Source: Sedimentibacter sp. MB35-C1 (lineage in GTDB: Bacteria > Bacillota > Clostridia > Tissierellales > Sedimentibacteraceae). Taken from it: a stretch of 64,000 bases of DNA. The DNA is taken from contig NZ_CP133188.1 of assembly GCF_030913635.1 (NCBI RefSeq), forward strand, positions 2,108,001-2,172,000, given 5' to 3'. Position numbers and translations under genes: made by a program. The notes beneath the pieces are model-generated. The model had not been told where the DNA came from. It made no database searches and saw nothing but the letters and a program-made list of their open reading frames with translations. Positions within the stretch are counted from its first letter, which is position 1. Each line of letters opens with the position of its first letter. Below, piece by piece: positions 28,276 through 35,703 of the stretch.

Positions 28276-28849
28276 AGTTTTTATACTCCTTTTTAAATAA
28301 TATATACAATACAGGGCAAGTGTTAAGCCCTATAAATGTCAATGATAATACAAGCATATTGGATAAAGCTTCATTAGTAAAAAATGATAATACAAAGTAC
28401 AAAACTGCTGCAGACATTGTTTTAATTTTCAATTTTAATCTTTTCTTACTGTCTACCAGCGGTCTTTCTTCCGTATCAGCAGGAGCAAATAATGCAAACA
28501 GGATTAAAGAAATCACAGCCAGTAAAATTTTTATCAAGGGATTAAAGGACAATTCAGACAAATAAACTATACCGAAAATATTTATAAAAGTAATAACCAG
28601 GCAAGACCAGAACGTATCCGCATGAAATCCGTATGCAAATCTTTTTAATATTGCTATTAGCAAAAAAGCCATACAAGTTTCTGCAAAAATATCAAGAACA
28701 ATAGAAACTACAAGTAATATTAAAAGCTTGGAAATATTAAAGTAATATATTTGAATTCCATATCTCAATATTTCTTCGTCATCACCGGTAATTGTGCATT
28801 TATATTTCTTTATATAGCCCACAATTTTGTTTTCTAAATATAACTCCAT
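28259..28849 (-). CDS. agrB: AgrB-type peptide-processing membrane protease
   Basis: 196 residues with several membrane helices. AgrB is a membrane cysteine endopeptidase that trims and cyclises AgrD. Seen are the conserved RFAYGFHADTFWSC segment (His and Cys of the catalytic pair about residues 74 and 81), and PADTEERPLVDSKKRLKLK, also typical. It overlaps agrD by 17 bases, as expected for coupled agrBD. It runs leftward, tail-to-tail with agrC. Confidence 0.9.
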   Translation of the reverse strand: MELYLENKIVGYIKKYKCTITGDDEEILRYGIQIYYFNISKLLILLVVSIVLDIFAETCMAFLLIAILKRFAYGFHADTFWSCLVITFINIFGIVYLSELSFNPLIKILLAVISLILFALFAPADTEERPLVDSKKRLKLKIKTMSAAVLYFVLSFFTNEALSNMLVLSLTFIGLNTCPVLYILFKKEYKNYEKFI

Positions 28850-28928
28850 TAAATACCCCTCCGATTAGTCTTGTGCTTAATGCTTTATTAAATGATACCA
28901 TATTTTAAAATAACCATAGCAAAATTGT

Positions 28929-28990
28929 CATGAACCCCCCTATTTTTTTGCATGAAACCCTTTCATGTAGAATTTTAGGGGGGTTTCATG
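28929..28990. promoter_or_regulatory. Large palindrome upstream of agrB
   Basis: Left arm starts CATGAACCCCCCTA and ends GCATGAAA (28929-28957); right arm starts TTTCATG and ends TTAGGGGGGTTTCATG (28961-28990). It lies 80-140 bases upstream of agrB, just beyond a possible minus-strand -35 (TTGCTA). A plausible binding site for the AgrA-like regulator or another activator. Confidence 0.5.
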
Positions 28991-29046
28991 CAGTATTTGT
29001 GACAGGCAAAAGTTTGTTTAGTATAATGTAATTAGTAATAAAGAAT

Positions 29047-29185
29047 GAAGATATTTGTAAAAGTAATAACCGAATGTATCTGCGTAAAACCAGTGTGTAA
29101 ATCTTTTCGGTACAGACGTAAGTAAAACGTATGCATATTTTAGTTAAAATATCAAAAGCAATTGAGATACAAACAATATTAAAAC
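29047..29185 (-). pseudogene. Decayed agrB fragment
   Basis: Bases 29047-29185 align with agrB bases about 28573-28734 in the same orientation: shared stretches include ATATTT.TAAAAGTAATAACC, GTATC.GC.T.AAA.C..T.TG.AAATCTTTT, and AAAATATCAA.A.CAAT followed by CAATATTAAAA. Gaps and substitutions remove any reading frame. It indicates an older duplicate of the agr genes at this locus. Confidence 0.6.
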
Positions 29186-29337
29186 AAGAGAAATAAAAGA
29201 ACAGCTAGAAAATGAATTAATCAATTTTCAAAAATTCAGACACATTATTTTGGTAACTGGGGTTATGAGTAATTGATAGCTATTTTCTGTAACATTAATA
29301 TGCTGGATTATAAAAGCTTTGCTTACAGTGTAACTAC

Positions 29338-29392
29338 TAGTTGCAACCTGTAGTTGCATAAATTCCATCTTAAAACGGTAGAATGCAACTAC
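29338..29392. promoter_or_regulatory. Probable operator of the XRE regulator
   Basis: TAGTTGCA occurs at 29338-29345 and 29351-29358 and inverted as TGCAACTA at 29384-29391; the outer arms GTAGTTGCAT (29350-29359) and ATGCAACTAC (29383-29392) are a perfect 10-bp inverted repeat about 50 bases before the regulator gene. Autoregulation is inferred. Confidence 0.5.
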
Positions 29393-29441
29393 TGAAAGGA
29401 ATATAATTATTAATAATAAAGAAAATTGAGGAGTGAAATGA

Positions 29442-29852
29442 ATGACCTTTGGGAAAAAATTGCAAAAACTTAGAAAGAATCAGAGAATGTCACAAGAAGA
29501 ACTTGCTTCAAAAATTACTGTATCTCGACAAGCCGTATCAAAATGGGAATTAGACGAAACTATGCCTGATGTAGATAACATAATACAACTTAGTAAAATA
29601 TTTGGGATTTCCATTGATTATTTATTAGATGATGAAATAAATATTGTTGAGGAAATCCCAATTGTTAAAGAAACTACAAAAAAGCTAAAAAAGAAATATT
29701 ATAATTTTGGAAGTATATTACTTGTTATCTCAATTATATTAGCTATTATTATAGGAAATTTATTGAATTTGCAAGCTACAGTAATATTAGGAATAATATG
29801 CTTTGGTATACTTGTTGTAATTGTATTGCTCATAAATTTTTTAAAAAAGTGA
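29442..29852 (+). CDS. XRE-family regulator with C-terminal membrane helices
   Basis: 136 residues. The N-terminal helix-turn-helix of the Cro/CI type (LQKLRKNQRMSQEELASKITVSRQAVSKWE, about residues 6-35, described here only by its ends LQKLRK and VSKWE) is followed by a basic linker and two hydrophobic segments (about 90-110 and 113-133). Membrane-tethered XRE proteins of this type are common in Firmicutes; the signal is unknown. It stands next to the IS110 element and behind a repeat-type operator. Confidence 0.85.
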   Translation: MTFGKKLQKLRKNQRMSQEELASKITVSRQAVSKWELDETMPDVDNIIQLSKIFGISIDYLLDDEINIVEEIPIVKETTKKLKKKYYNFGSILLVISIILAIIIGNLLNLQATVILGIICFGILVVIVLLINFLKK

Positions 29853-29977
29853 TAAAAGTAAGGGGGCGATTCCATTGATTAATAAAATATTTACTCAAAT
29901 TAAATAAAATTATAGTCTAAGGAGCTTCCTGTATAATTCAAATATAAGGAATTCCAAGAAAGAAGGTTGAGAAAAAA

Positions 29978-30046
29978 ATACCTCAGTGTACAATAAGATT
30001 ACTGACTTTGCCGGTTAGTAAAAAATCTTATTAAACAGAGAGGTAT
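29978..30046 (+). promoter_or_regulatory. Hairpin sequestering the transposase ribosome site
   Basis: ATACCTC (29978-29984) pairs with GAGGTAT (30040-30046), which contains the Shine-Dalgarno GAGAGG (30038-30043); an inner stem pairs AATAAGATT (29992-30000) with AATCTTATT (30024-30032). Transcripts entering from outside the element would fold this way and block translation, a known protective device of insertion sequences. Confidence 0.6.
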
Positions 30047-30052
30047 CTAGAA

Positions 30053-31345
30053 ATGAATTATAACACACAGAACGCAAAATTAGGAACTATTACAGAAAAA
30101 ACTTTAGTGGTTGGTATTGATGTCGGAAGTGAACTACACTATGCCAGAGCTTTTGACTGGAGAGGTTATGAGTACTCAAAGAAGGCCTTCTCATTCAGTA
30201 ATACAGAAGCTGGATTTAACAGTTTTTTGGCATGGATGCATGAACTGGGAGAAAAGCATGAGAAACAGGCTGTACTTCCAGGGATGGAGCCAACAGGACA
30301 CTACTGGTTTGCACTAGGAAAGTTCCTACAGGACAACGGCATGAGACCGGTGCTTGTCAATCCTCATCACGTAAAGAAATCCAAAGAACTAGATGATAAC
30401 AATCCAACAAAGACTGATCGCAAGGATCCGAAAGTAATCGCAGGACTAATCAATGAGGGGCGATTCTCTTACCCTTACCTTCCGGAAGGTGTCTATGCAG
30501 AGCTTAGGACGGCTTCAAACCTGAGATTTCAGGCGCAGGAGGAACTTACAAGAGTTCTTAATAGGATTGCAAGATGGTTCAGCATTTACTTTCCAGAGTA
30601 TAAAGACGTTTATGGGAAGAAAGATGCAAAAAGCGGATTGATGATTTTAGCACAGGCACCATTGCCAGCAGACATTGCAGCGTTAGGTGTGGAAGGAGTG
30701 AACAAAATCTGGCGGGACGCAAAGCTGAGAGGCGCTGGACGAAAGAGGGCAAAGACCTTGGTAGCAGCTGCAGAGCATAGCATTGGCAGTCAGGAAGGTT
30801 TGACAGCAGCACGTATGGAAATAAAAAATCTGCTCAGTGATTATGAGGTTTATAGTAAAAGAGTCAATGAACTAATGGCTCTAATAGAAGACTTGATGAG
30901 TGGAATTTCATACACAGATAAGTTGCTGGAAATTAAAGGTATTGGAAGTAAGACCGTATCTGGATTTATAGCTGAAGTGGGTGACATAAGACGTTTTGAT
31001 AACCCAAAACAGATACAGAAGCTAGCAGGATATGCACTGGTGGAGAACAGTTCTGGAAAACATAAGGGCGAGACAACGATAAGCAGACGTGGTCGCAAGA
31101 GACTGAGATATCTGCTGTTTGAGGTTGCAATGTCATTAGTTGGAAAAAATAAAGAGTTCAGGGAACTGCACCATTATTATACGACCAGACAGAATAATCC
31201 ATTGAAGAAGATGCAGTCGCTGATTGCAGTTGCCTGTAAGTTGCTTAGGGTGATTTACAAGATTCTAACAACAGGAGTCAGCTATGATCCTGTAAAAATG
31301 CTTGGAGACATCAAGAGACCACCGATATCAGCACAGGCAGCATAA
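30053..31345 (+). CDS. IS110-family transposase (DEDD recombinase)
   Basis: 430 residues. N-terminal DEDD RuvC-like domain with LVVGIDVGSE, GMEPTGHYWFALGKFL and KTDRKDPKVIA supplying acidic residues; C-terminal Transposase_20 domain (LLEIKGIGSKTVSGFIAEVG, KLAGYALVENSSGKHKG), where the Ser of the SSGKH segment is the likely nucleophile. IS110 enzymes recombine DNA under guidance of an element-encoded RNA. The gene looks intact, and its base composition is richer in G+C than its neighbours, consistent with recent arrival. Confidence 0.93.
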   Translation: MNYNTQNAKLGTITEKTLVVGIDVGSELHYARAFDWRGYEYSKKAFSFSNTEAGFNSFLAWMHELGEKHEKQAVLPGMEPTGHYWFALGKFLQDNGMRPVLVNPHHVKKSKELDDNNPTKTDRKDPKVIAGLINEGRFSYPYLPEGVYAELRTASNLRFQAQEELTRVLNRIARWFSIYFPEYKDVYGKKDAKSGLMILAQAPLPADIAALGVEGVNKIWRDAKLRGAGRKRAKTLVAAAEHSIGSQEGLTAARMEIKNLLSDYEVYSKRVNELMALIEDLMSGISYTDKLLEIKGIGSKTVSGFIAEVGDIRRFDNPKQIQKLAGYALVENSSGKHKGETTISRRGRKRLRYLLFEVAMSLVGKNKEFRELHHYYTTRQNNPLKKMQSLIAVACKLLRVIYKILTTGVSYDPVKMLGDIKRPPISAQAA

Positions 31346-31800
31346 AAAGTAAAGCAATAAGCTTAAACCTCTGTTGAAAGATATCGCGGTTGAATTTAAT
31401 TATCAAGGGTACGTTAGTACCGCTAAAGCGGCAAGCCCTTGACAATTAAATCCAGCCACGATAAATAGTAAACAAGAGGTTAAGCTGGAAACTGCCACAA
31501 ATGTGGCTATACAATAAACAGAAAGCAACAGGAAAACGTCCGTTGGAAACAACGCTGTTGTAGGAGCAAAATCAGTAATCAAAACAAAGAATGAGCCAGT
31601 AGTCGGCAGGAATATTTTCCATAGGGCATAGACCCTGTTAAGGAGCTAAGCTGACACCCTGGTTATGGATAGGCAGGACGAAGGTAGTTAGGACGCATGC
31701 GGAAACGGATGGAGATCCTGGTGGATACAGGAGGTTAGCTGCCATAGAGGGATGGGTATACACAAGGCCATGTAAAGCGAAAAACAAAGACGTTTTACTT
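31346..31800 (+). ncRNA. Structured non-coding tail of the IS110 element (candidate seek/bridge RNA)
   Basis: A nested hairpin spans 31361-31485: GCTTAAACCTCT (31361-31372) with AGAGGTTAAGC (31475-31485), TATCG (31382-31386) with CGATA (31459-31463), and the arm from 31388 (GGTTGAATTTAATTATCAAG) with its mate ending at 31457 (CAATTAAATCCAGCC), capped by CCGCTAAAGCGG. About 300 further bases are rich in purines and G+C with no open frame. Position 3' of the transposase matches IS1111-type guide RNA. Which part is the guide is not determined. Confidence 0.5.
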
Positions 31801-31934
31801 CGTGTACCCTAATACCACTATTTTAGTACTCGATACAAGAAATATCCATGACTATGGCCATTTATCTGAGATAAAGAAACAAAAAACCTTGATTTTTCAA
31901 GGAAAAAAGCTTGACTATATGAGGAGGAAAAACA

Positions 31935-32432
31935 ATGAACAAACGTATTTTAGGTTTTTTTATGGCTGTAACTATCTTAATTTGCTCTTTTGTGCCAGCA
32001 TATGCTGCTGAGACAAACAATGACGCTTTAAAAATGGATGTAATAGGAACTGTAAATTTCAAAGATTTAGAAAATAATCCAAATCAAACATATATAGGTA
32101 TAGATAAAAATGGCGATGAATATACCGTTACAATTGAAAAAGTAGACACTCTAAATCGTGCATCAGCAAACAGTTGGAAGGTATCGTTTACGGGTGTAAT
32201 AATAAACTGTTATTTTTATATGACTGTAACTGACAATAAGTGTACTTCTGTATATGATAAATGGATTATGGTTATAGGTGGTACATATGATAATGCTGCT
32301 CTAAGCAGAGGTTCAAGTTACGGAAAACTGGAATTTGATGTAACCACAGCTGGTATTTTTCAAACTACTTGTTGGTTAAAAGGGACAGTTACTGGTTCCA
32401 ATAATGAAATAGACGTATCTTTTCAGATGTAA
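31935..32432 (+). CDS. Secreted protein of unknown function
   Basis: 165 residues, GAGGAGG site directly upstream. N-terminal signal peptide (KRILGFFMAVTILICSFVPAYAAE, cleavage after AYA). The mature part is a probable beta-rich domain with NSWKVSFTGVIINCYFYMTVTDNKC and alternating polar/hydrophobic strands; it loosely resembles small secreted DUF5626-like proteins of clostridia, but I am not sure. The truncated coding region at 34758-35159 has a similar Cys/Gly/strand layout. It lies immediately right of the IS element. Confidence 0.7.
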   Translation: MNKRILGFFMAVTILICSFVPAYAAETNNDALKMDVIGTVNFKDLENNPNQTYIGIDKNGDEYTVTIEKVDTLNRASANSWKVSFTGVIINCYFYMTVTDNKCTSVYDKWIMVIGGTYDNAALSRGSSYGKLEFDVTTAGIFQTTCWLKGTVTGSNNEIDVSFQM

Positions 32433-32539
32433 ACTTTAAAATAATAGCATGTTAACGCGTATAATATAAGTAAACGTTAAATACAACTAAACAAAATAAT
32501 GAGTCCAACAGGGCAATGTCAATTAAAATGAAAGATTAA

Positions 32540-32578
32540 GAACAGAGTATGTTAAGAATGCATACCCTGTTCTTTTTT
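32540..32578 (+). terminator. Terminator after the secreted protein gene
   Basis: GAACAGAGTATG (32540-32551) pairs with CATACCCTGTTC (32561-32572), followed by six T. Confidence 0.8.
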
Positions 32579-32596
32579 ATGCAATTTAGCAATAGG

Positions 32597-32772
32597 GACG
32601 GTTCTTTCCGGACAATTTTCCAAATACATATACTGTTTTATTTAAGCAATAATGTTTGAACTTTTCTTATAAAGCTTTCCTAAAATTCCCAAAAATGAAT
32701 TTTTTTTATAATTAAACCGTCTAAAAAAAGAGCATATTAGAGAAGCTCCAGAGGTGTCCAAAAAGAACCGTC
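32597..32772. repeat. MITE-like element, full copy with 18-bp terminal inverted repeats
   Basis: Left end GACGGTTCTTTCCGGACA (32597-32614) and right end TGTCCAAAAAGAACCGTC (32755-32772) are inverted repeats with two mismatches. The interior (ATTTTCC..ATACATATACTGTTTTATTTAAG..) recurs at 34660-34785 and 42376-42495 as partial copies. No open frame. It looks like a small non-autonomous mobile element of about 176 bases. Confidence 0.6.
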
Positions 32773-32967
32773 ACCACTGGACAAGAACAGACATGGGCAG
32801 ACATGGGGACGTTCCAGGTGTCTTGGGCTTTTATGGAAATTACAGATTGATTCTGTAATAATTATAGGAGAATATCGGTATTAGTCAATTAAGCAAGATT
32901 TTTTGGAATGATAAATGTAATTGTTGAAAATGTTCTAAAAAAGACGAGCGAAACGTCCCCCCTCGTC

Positions 32968-33211
32968 CTAATTGTAGCCAATTCATATTCAAAAATAGTT
33001 GAGGAGTCCGCAATATACAGAGAAGGAGAATCATCCAACGGTACATTCAGAGGAAATGGTCTATATTTAATTAAACAAATCGAAAAAAATAACCCTAATA
33101 TCACAATAGACACTACCATTACAGAAGAACTGTTTATTCAGGAAGCTAATATAAACAACTTAAGCGAAAAAGAGAAGACATATGACATGTGATATGTCTT
33201 CTCTTTTTTAT
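32968..33211 (+). pseudogene. Duplicated 3' fragment of agrC including its terminator
   Basis: Bases 32968-33211 match 27866-28105 with nine base differences that I can count (about 96% identity), from ATTGTAGCCAATTCATATTC through the stop and terminator. It encodes the last about 75 residues of the kinase (G box GNGLYLIKQIEK included) with no promoter or N-terminal part. Homology ends abruptly left at GTCCTA and right just after the terminator T-run. Confidence 0.85.
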
Positions 33212-33213
33212 TT

Positions 33214-33408
33214 TTATTCAATTATATCTCCAAGCATATTTCGTAACTCATGTATGTGAGAAGTAATTACATCTATTCGCTGAGAAGCAAAGTTGTCACT
33301 TGAAATCATATCTTTATGAACCTTATCAATTTTAGAAATTAAAACCACCTGCATACATAGAATAATCGCAAGCATAACTCCCATAATTATTGTTGCTTTT
33401 TTACTCAT
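33214..33408 (-). CDS. Small membrane-anchored protein (64 aa)
   Basis: 64 residues from the ATG at 33406-33408 with AAAGGA about 11 bases upstream. One N-terminal membrane helix (about residues 6-26, ATIIMGVMLAIILCMQVVLI) and a polar, helix-prone tail (DVITSHIHELRNMLGDIIE). No recognised family. It abuts the right edge of the agrC fragment, so it may be a passenger left by the same rearrangement. The upstream in-frame extension has no ribosome site. Confidence 0.5.
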   Translation of the reverse strand: MSKKATIIMGVMLAIILCMQVVLISKIDKVHKDMISSDNFASQRIDVITSHIHELRNMLGDIIE

Positions 33409-33902
33409 TTTTTCATTCGTCCTTTCTTTGTTTTTTATAAAATAGCTTTTCAATAAAAGGTTTTTTCATCGGTTCTTCTGGGGACGGAGCTTGCTGCTCA
33501 TCCTGATACGCCCCCGGTCCTAATATGAGCAAAGGGGTCTCGTTCTCCGCAGAGAACGACCAAAGGGGGTAGCAATGCCTGCCTATCCCTATATATAAAC
33601 GATTATATCATTAGAGGATATTTTTTACAATAATTAATAATGCTTGACAGCTCCGAAAGGTAAATTAAATCTTCCTTTGCAGATTGTTTTAATTCTTAAA
33701 TTAAAATATCAATTTTTAAATTACCAACAGAAGTATGCTGAAATTATTAATTTACCCCATATCAAATAGTTGAATTTTCCCATTTTAATTTCTTATTAAG
33801 TCTGAAATTTTGCGCGTGCTTAGAAAGGTAAATATTTCTAATACTGATGTTGATGAAAATGAAATAATGAGCTTTACCGAAATTATTAAATAAGAGGTGC
33901 TT
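33409..33902. other. About 490-base region with GGGGACGG-type repeat and hairpin
   Basis: CTGGGGACGGAGC at 33478-33490 and a GC-rich patch with the hairpin TCGTTCTC (33540-33547)/GAGAACGA (33552-33559), flanked by direct CAAAGGGG words. An open stretch at about 33816-33893 ends in ..VDENEIMSFTEIIK and stop; it looks like a C-terminal gene fragment of unknown origin. Confidence 0.4.
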
Positions 33903-34439
33903 ATGATTAAAGCAATAATAATAACTGTTATCTTAAATCTAATATTAACAATAAGCTTTCCTAGCATAGTTATAGCATCATATGCCTCTCAGCAGAATTC
34001 TGAAATAACTTACAAAGAAGCGATGAATCAAATTAGCATATTATCATACAGACCTGTTGAAGAAGTAATTATTGAAGATAAGCTTGAAAAGAAGATGTAT
34101 AACTATTTATTTGAAAATGAGAATGTGCAATTCAATTATATAAAGATGGAATCGGAGAAGAACCATGAAGAAAATGAAGAAGTGAAAGCAACATGGCTTG
34201 GCATATTAAAGGTGGATTATGGAAATAAACTTATAGTGGATATGTATGCCACTGCAGTTGCCGAACAAAATCTGCTTAATAAGTATGAATTTAAATTAGT
34301 AAGCTGGGGTTGTGATAAAGATGGTAATAATATCAACGGTTATTACGACAATGTATATACTTCTGGGATTGTAGAATTCATAAACAAAAAATCTTATGAA
34401 CATTATTATTTTTATCATGATTTGTCATTTTCCTTTTAA
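33903..34439 (+). CDS. Exported protein of unknown function
   Basis: 178 residues from the ATG at 33903 (GAGG 33894-33897). Hydrophobic N-terminus (KAIIITVILNLILTISFPSIVIASYAS) reads as a signal peptide or anchor. The rest is acidic with a WLGILKVDYGNKLIVDMYATAVAEQ strand-rich segment and YEFKLVSWGCDKDGN near the C-terminus. No family recognised. It lies between repeat clusters in the accessory region. Confidence 0.6.
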   Translation: MIKAIIITVILNLILTISFPSIVIASYASQQNSEITYKEAMNQISILSYRPVEEVIIEDKLEKKMYNYLFENENVQFNYIKMESEKNHEENEEVKATWLGILKVDYGNKLIVDMYATAVAEQNLLNKYEFKLVSWGCDKDGNNINGYYDNVYTSGIVEFINKKSYEHYYFYHDLSFSF

Positions 34440-34757
34440 AGTAGGCTTTTACATGGAAAACAAATATATATATCAAAGCAGGCTACTCAAAGTAAGACCA
34501 GGATGTTGACACTAGCTAGTAGCTGCATTATTGGCAATAAAAAAGAGTTATAAAATAGAGGGTAAACAAATGTATATAGTTGGAGCTGTGCCCAATAGTG
34601 CCGGTTCTTTAGAAGTCCAATAGAAGTCCAATAGGGACGGTTCTTTCAGTCCAATAGGTACGGTTCTTTCTGGACAATTTTCCAAATACATATACTGTTT
34701 TATTTAAGTAATGTTGTCCAAGCTTTCTTTATAAAACTTTTCTAAAATCCCATAAAA
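34440..34757. other. 318-base region without genes before the truncated coding region
   Basis: Its first half is AT-rich with no signal I can name. The second half is the tandem repeat and partial MITE listed separately. Confidence 0.4.
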
Positions 34758-34785
34758 TTGAACCTTTTTGACTTTTTTCATAAAT
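34606..34785. repeat. Tandem GTCCAATAG..GGACGGTTCTTTC units and partial MITE copy
   Basis: AGAAGTCCAATAG occurs twice in tandem (from about 34610), followed by two GTCCAATAGG(G/T)ACGGTTCTTTC units and then the MITE interior (34672-34785: GGACAATTTTCCAAATACAT onward). The right terminal repeat is missing; the copy runs into the truncated coding region at 34758. Confidence 0.6.
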
Positions 34786-35159
34786 TGGGTAATATAAAAG
34801 GCAATACGGAAGATATATCCACAAATGCCGTAAAGTCTTATACACATACTATGGAAAAGACCAAAAAAGATCTTTTGGGGAATGTGCAGTTCGGGTTAAG
34901 GTGCAAGGTTGACTGGAATGTATCTGATGGCAAAATAACATATTTGGCTTCAACAACAACAAGATTATATAATTCCGATTATACTTATTATGGGTCTCTT
35001 GGAGGAAAGGAAACTCTTACTGATAATGATACCAGAGGTGTTGTATTCAAATACCAGAGTTTTGGTCTTAAGGAAGACGGATATGCCAGTGCAACGGTAT
35101 ATTTAGCTGGAAATTACTACACTGATGGAACTTGTGCATGGAATGGAGAAATTGATTGA
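34758..35159 (+). pseudogene. 5'-truncated secreted-type protein remnant
   Basis: An open frame of 133 residues starting at a TTG inside the MITE-like repeat, with no ribosome site or signal peptide. The C-terminal 100 residues (LLGNVQFGLRCKVDWNVSDG, SLGGKETLTDNDTRG, ASATVYLAGNYYTDG) look like a real folded, strand-rich domain similar in layout to the secreted protein at 31935. The natural N-terminus was most likely replaced by the repeat. Confidence 0.5.
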
Positions 35160-35172
35160 TGAACAAAAGGTA

Positions 35173-35215
35173 AATTCTGGGGACGGACCTTATTTTAAGG
35201 TCCGTCCCCAGAATT
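35173..35215. repeat. Perfect 20-bp palindrome carrying the GGGGACGGACC repeat
   Basis: AATTCTGGGGACGGACCTTA (35173-35192) and its exact reverse complement (35196-35215) around TTT. It could fold as a very stable RNA hairpin or a cruciform; no T-run follows on either strand. Confidence 0.8.
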
Positions 35216-35253
35216 ATGGCAAGTTCCTATGTGAAAGTTGTCAGTAACCCTGT

Positions 35254-35296
35254 CCCTTTGACACCCCTTTGACACCTACGTCCCTTTGACACCTAC
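35254..35296 (+). repeat. Direct repeats of CCCTTTGACACC
   Basis: Three near-identical units at 35254, 35263 (CCCCTTTGACACC) and 35282, the last followed again by TAC. Part of the dispersed short-repeat population of this region. Confidence 0.7.
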
Positions 35297-35300
35297 AAAA

Positions 35301-35334
35301 AAAGTGAGAAATCACAAATTAAAAATCTCACTTT
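35301..35334. repeat. Hairpin AAAGTGAGA/TCTCACTTT
   Basis: Nine-bp perfect arms at 35301-35309 and 35326-35334. No T-run follows on the plus strand. On the minus strand TTTTTTTGTAGG follows, so it could act as a minus-strand terminator. Confidence 0.5.
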
Positions 35335-35462
35335 GAATTATATAAAAGTCTTAACTAAATGACATTGGCCGTGAATAGTAACAAAGTTTAAGTTTTACAA
35401 TTGATTAATTGCAGGAATAAAAAATAAACCTTCATTAAAATAAAAAATCCTATTGTGAAATA

Positions 35463-35525
35463 GGAGGAAGTAAAAAAATGGTAGCAAGGTAAAACCTTGC
35501 ACCGACTAACTCGGAGTATTCCGAG
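35463..35525 (+). other. Micro-ORF (MVAR) with strong ribosome site and two hairpins
   Basis: GGAGG (35463-35467), ATG at 35478, and a stop after four codons; the frame runs into the hairpin GCAAGGT (35484-35490)/ACCTTGC (35494-35500), followed by CTCGGA (35510-35515)/TCCGAG (35520-35525). It resembles a leader-peptide or structured-RNA layout, but no regulated gene follows closely. Confidence 0.35.
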
Positions 35526-35703
35526 AGACTATTAAATAATTAGGAGGTAAATTATAGGGTGGGTTAATTGAGCTAAGTACTTGACTTATCCTTAATGCTT
35601 GTCAACCTCTTAACAACTGCATATATTAAATTGTATTTTGTTTATATAATCAAAAGACTGAAAATACGAACCTTAAAAGACATGGGAAAGACATGGGGAC
35701 GTT

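Larger units (their letters stand above)
28850..29441. other. 592-base region: agrB promoter, agrB relic, XRE operator
   Basis: No intact gene. It holds the palindrome at 28929-28990, a decayed agrB copy at 29047-29185 and the inverted repeat at 29350-29392, each listed separately. Confidence 0.6.
29930..31800 (+). mobile_element. IS110/IS1111-type insertion sequence (ends not exactly resolved)
   Basis: A single DEDD transposase gene with a short structured upstream region and about 450 bases of structured, GC-richer non-coding sequence downstream. No terminal inverted repeats or target duplications were found, as expected for IS110. A long right-side non-coding part fits the IS1111 subgroup, where the guide (seek/bridge) RNA is encoded. 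Boundaries are estimates: left between the XRE gene and about 29950, right near the start of AT-rich sequence at about 31800. Confidence 0.7.
32433..32967. other. 535-base repeat-filled region without genes
   Basis: Contains the terminator, the MITE-like element, then at 32789-32830 a second repeat type (AGACATGGGCAGACATGGGG..), which recurs at 35679-35716, and short GGGGACG words. It ends at the agrC fragment. Confidence 0.6.

Noticed and set aside
31802-32011. 69-codon frame at the right edge of the IS element
   Set aside because: Overlaps the signal-peptide region of the secreted protein in another frame and lacks a start site context.
35301-35525. Possible IS200/IS605 end or CRISPR-like repeat cluster
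   Set aside because: Hairpins differ from each other, no regular spacing or spacers and no TnpA/TnpB remnants were seen.
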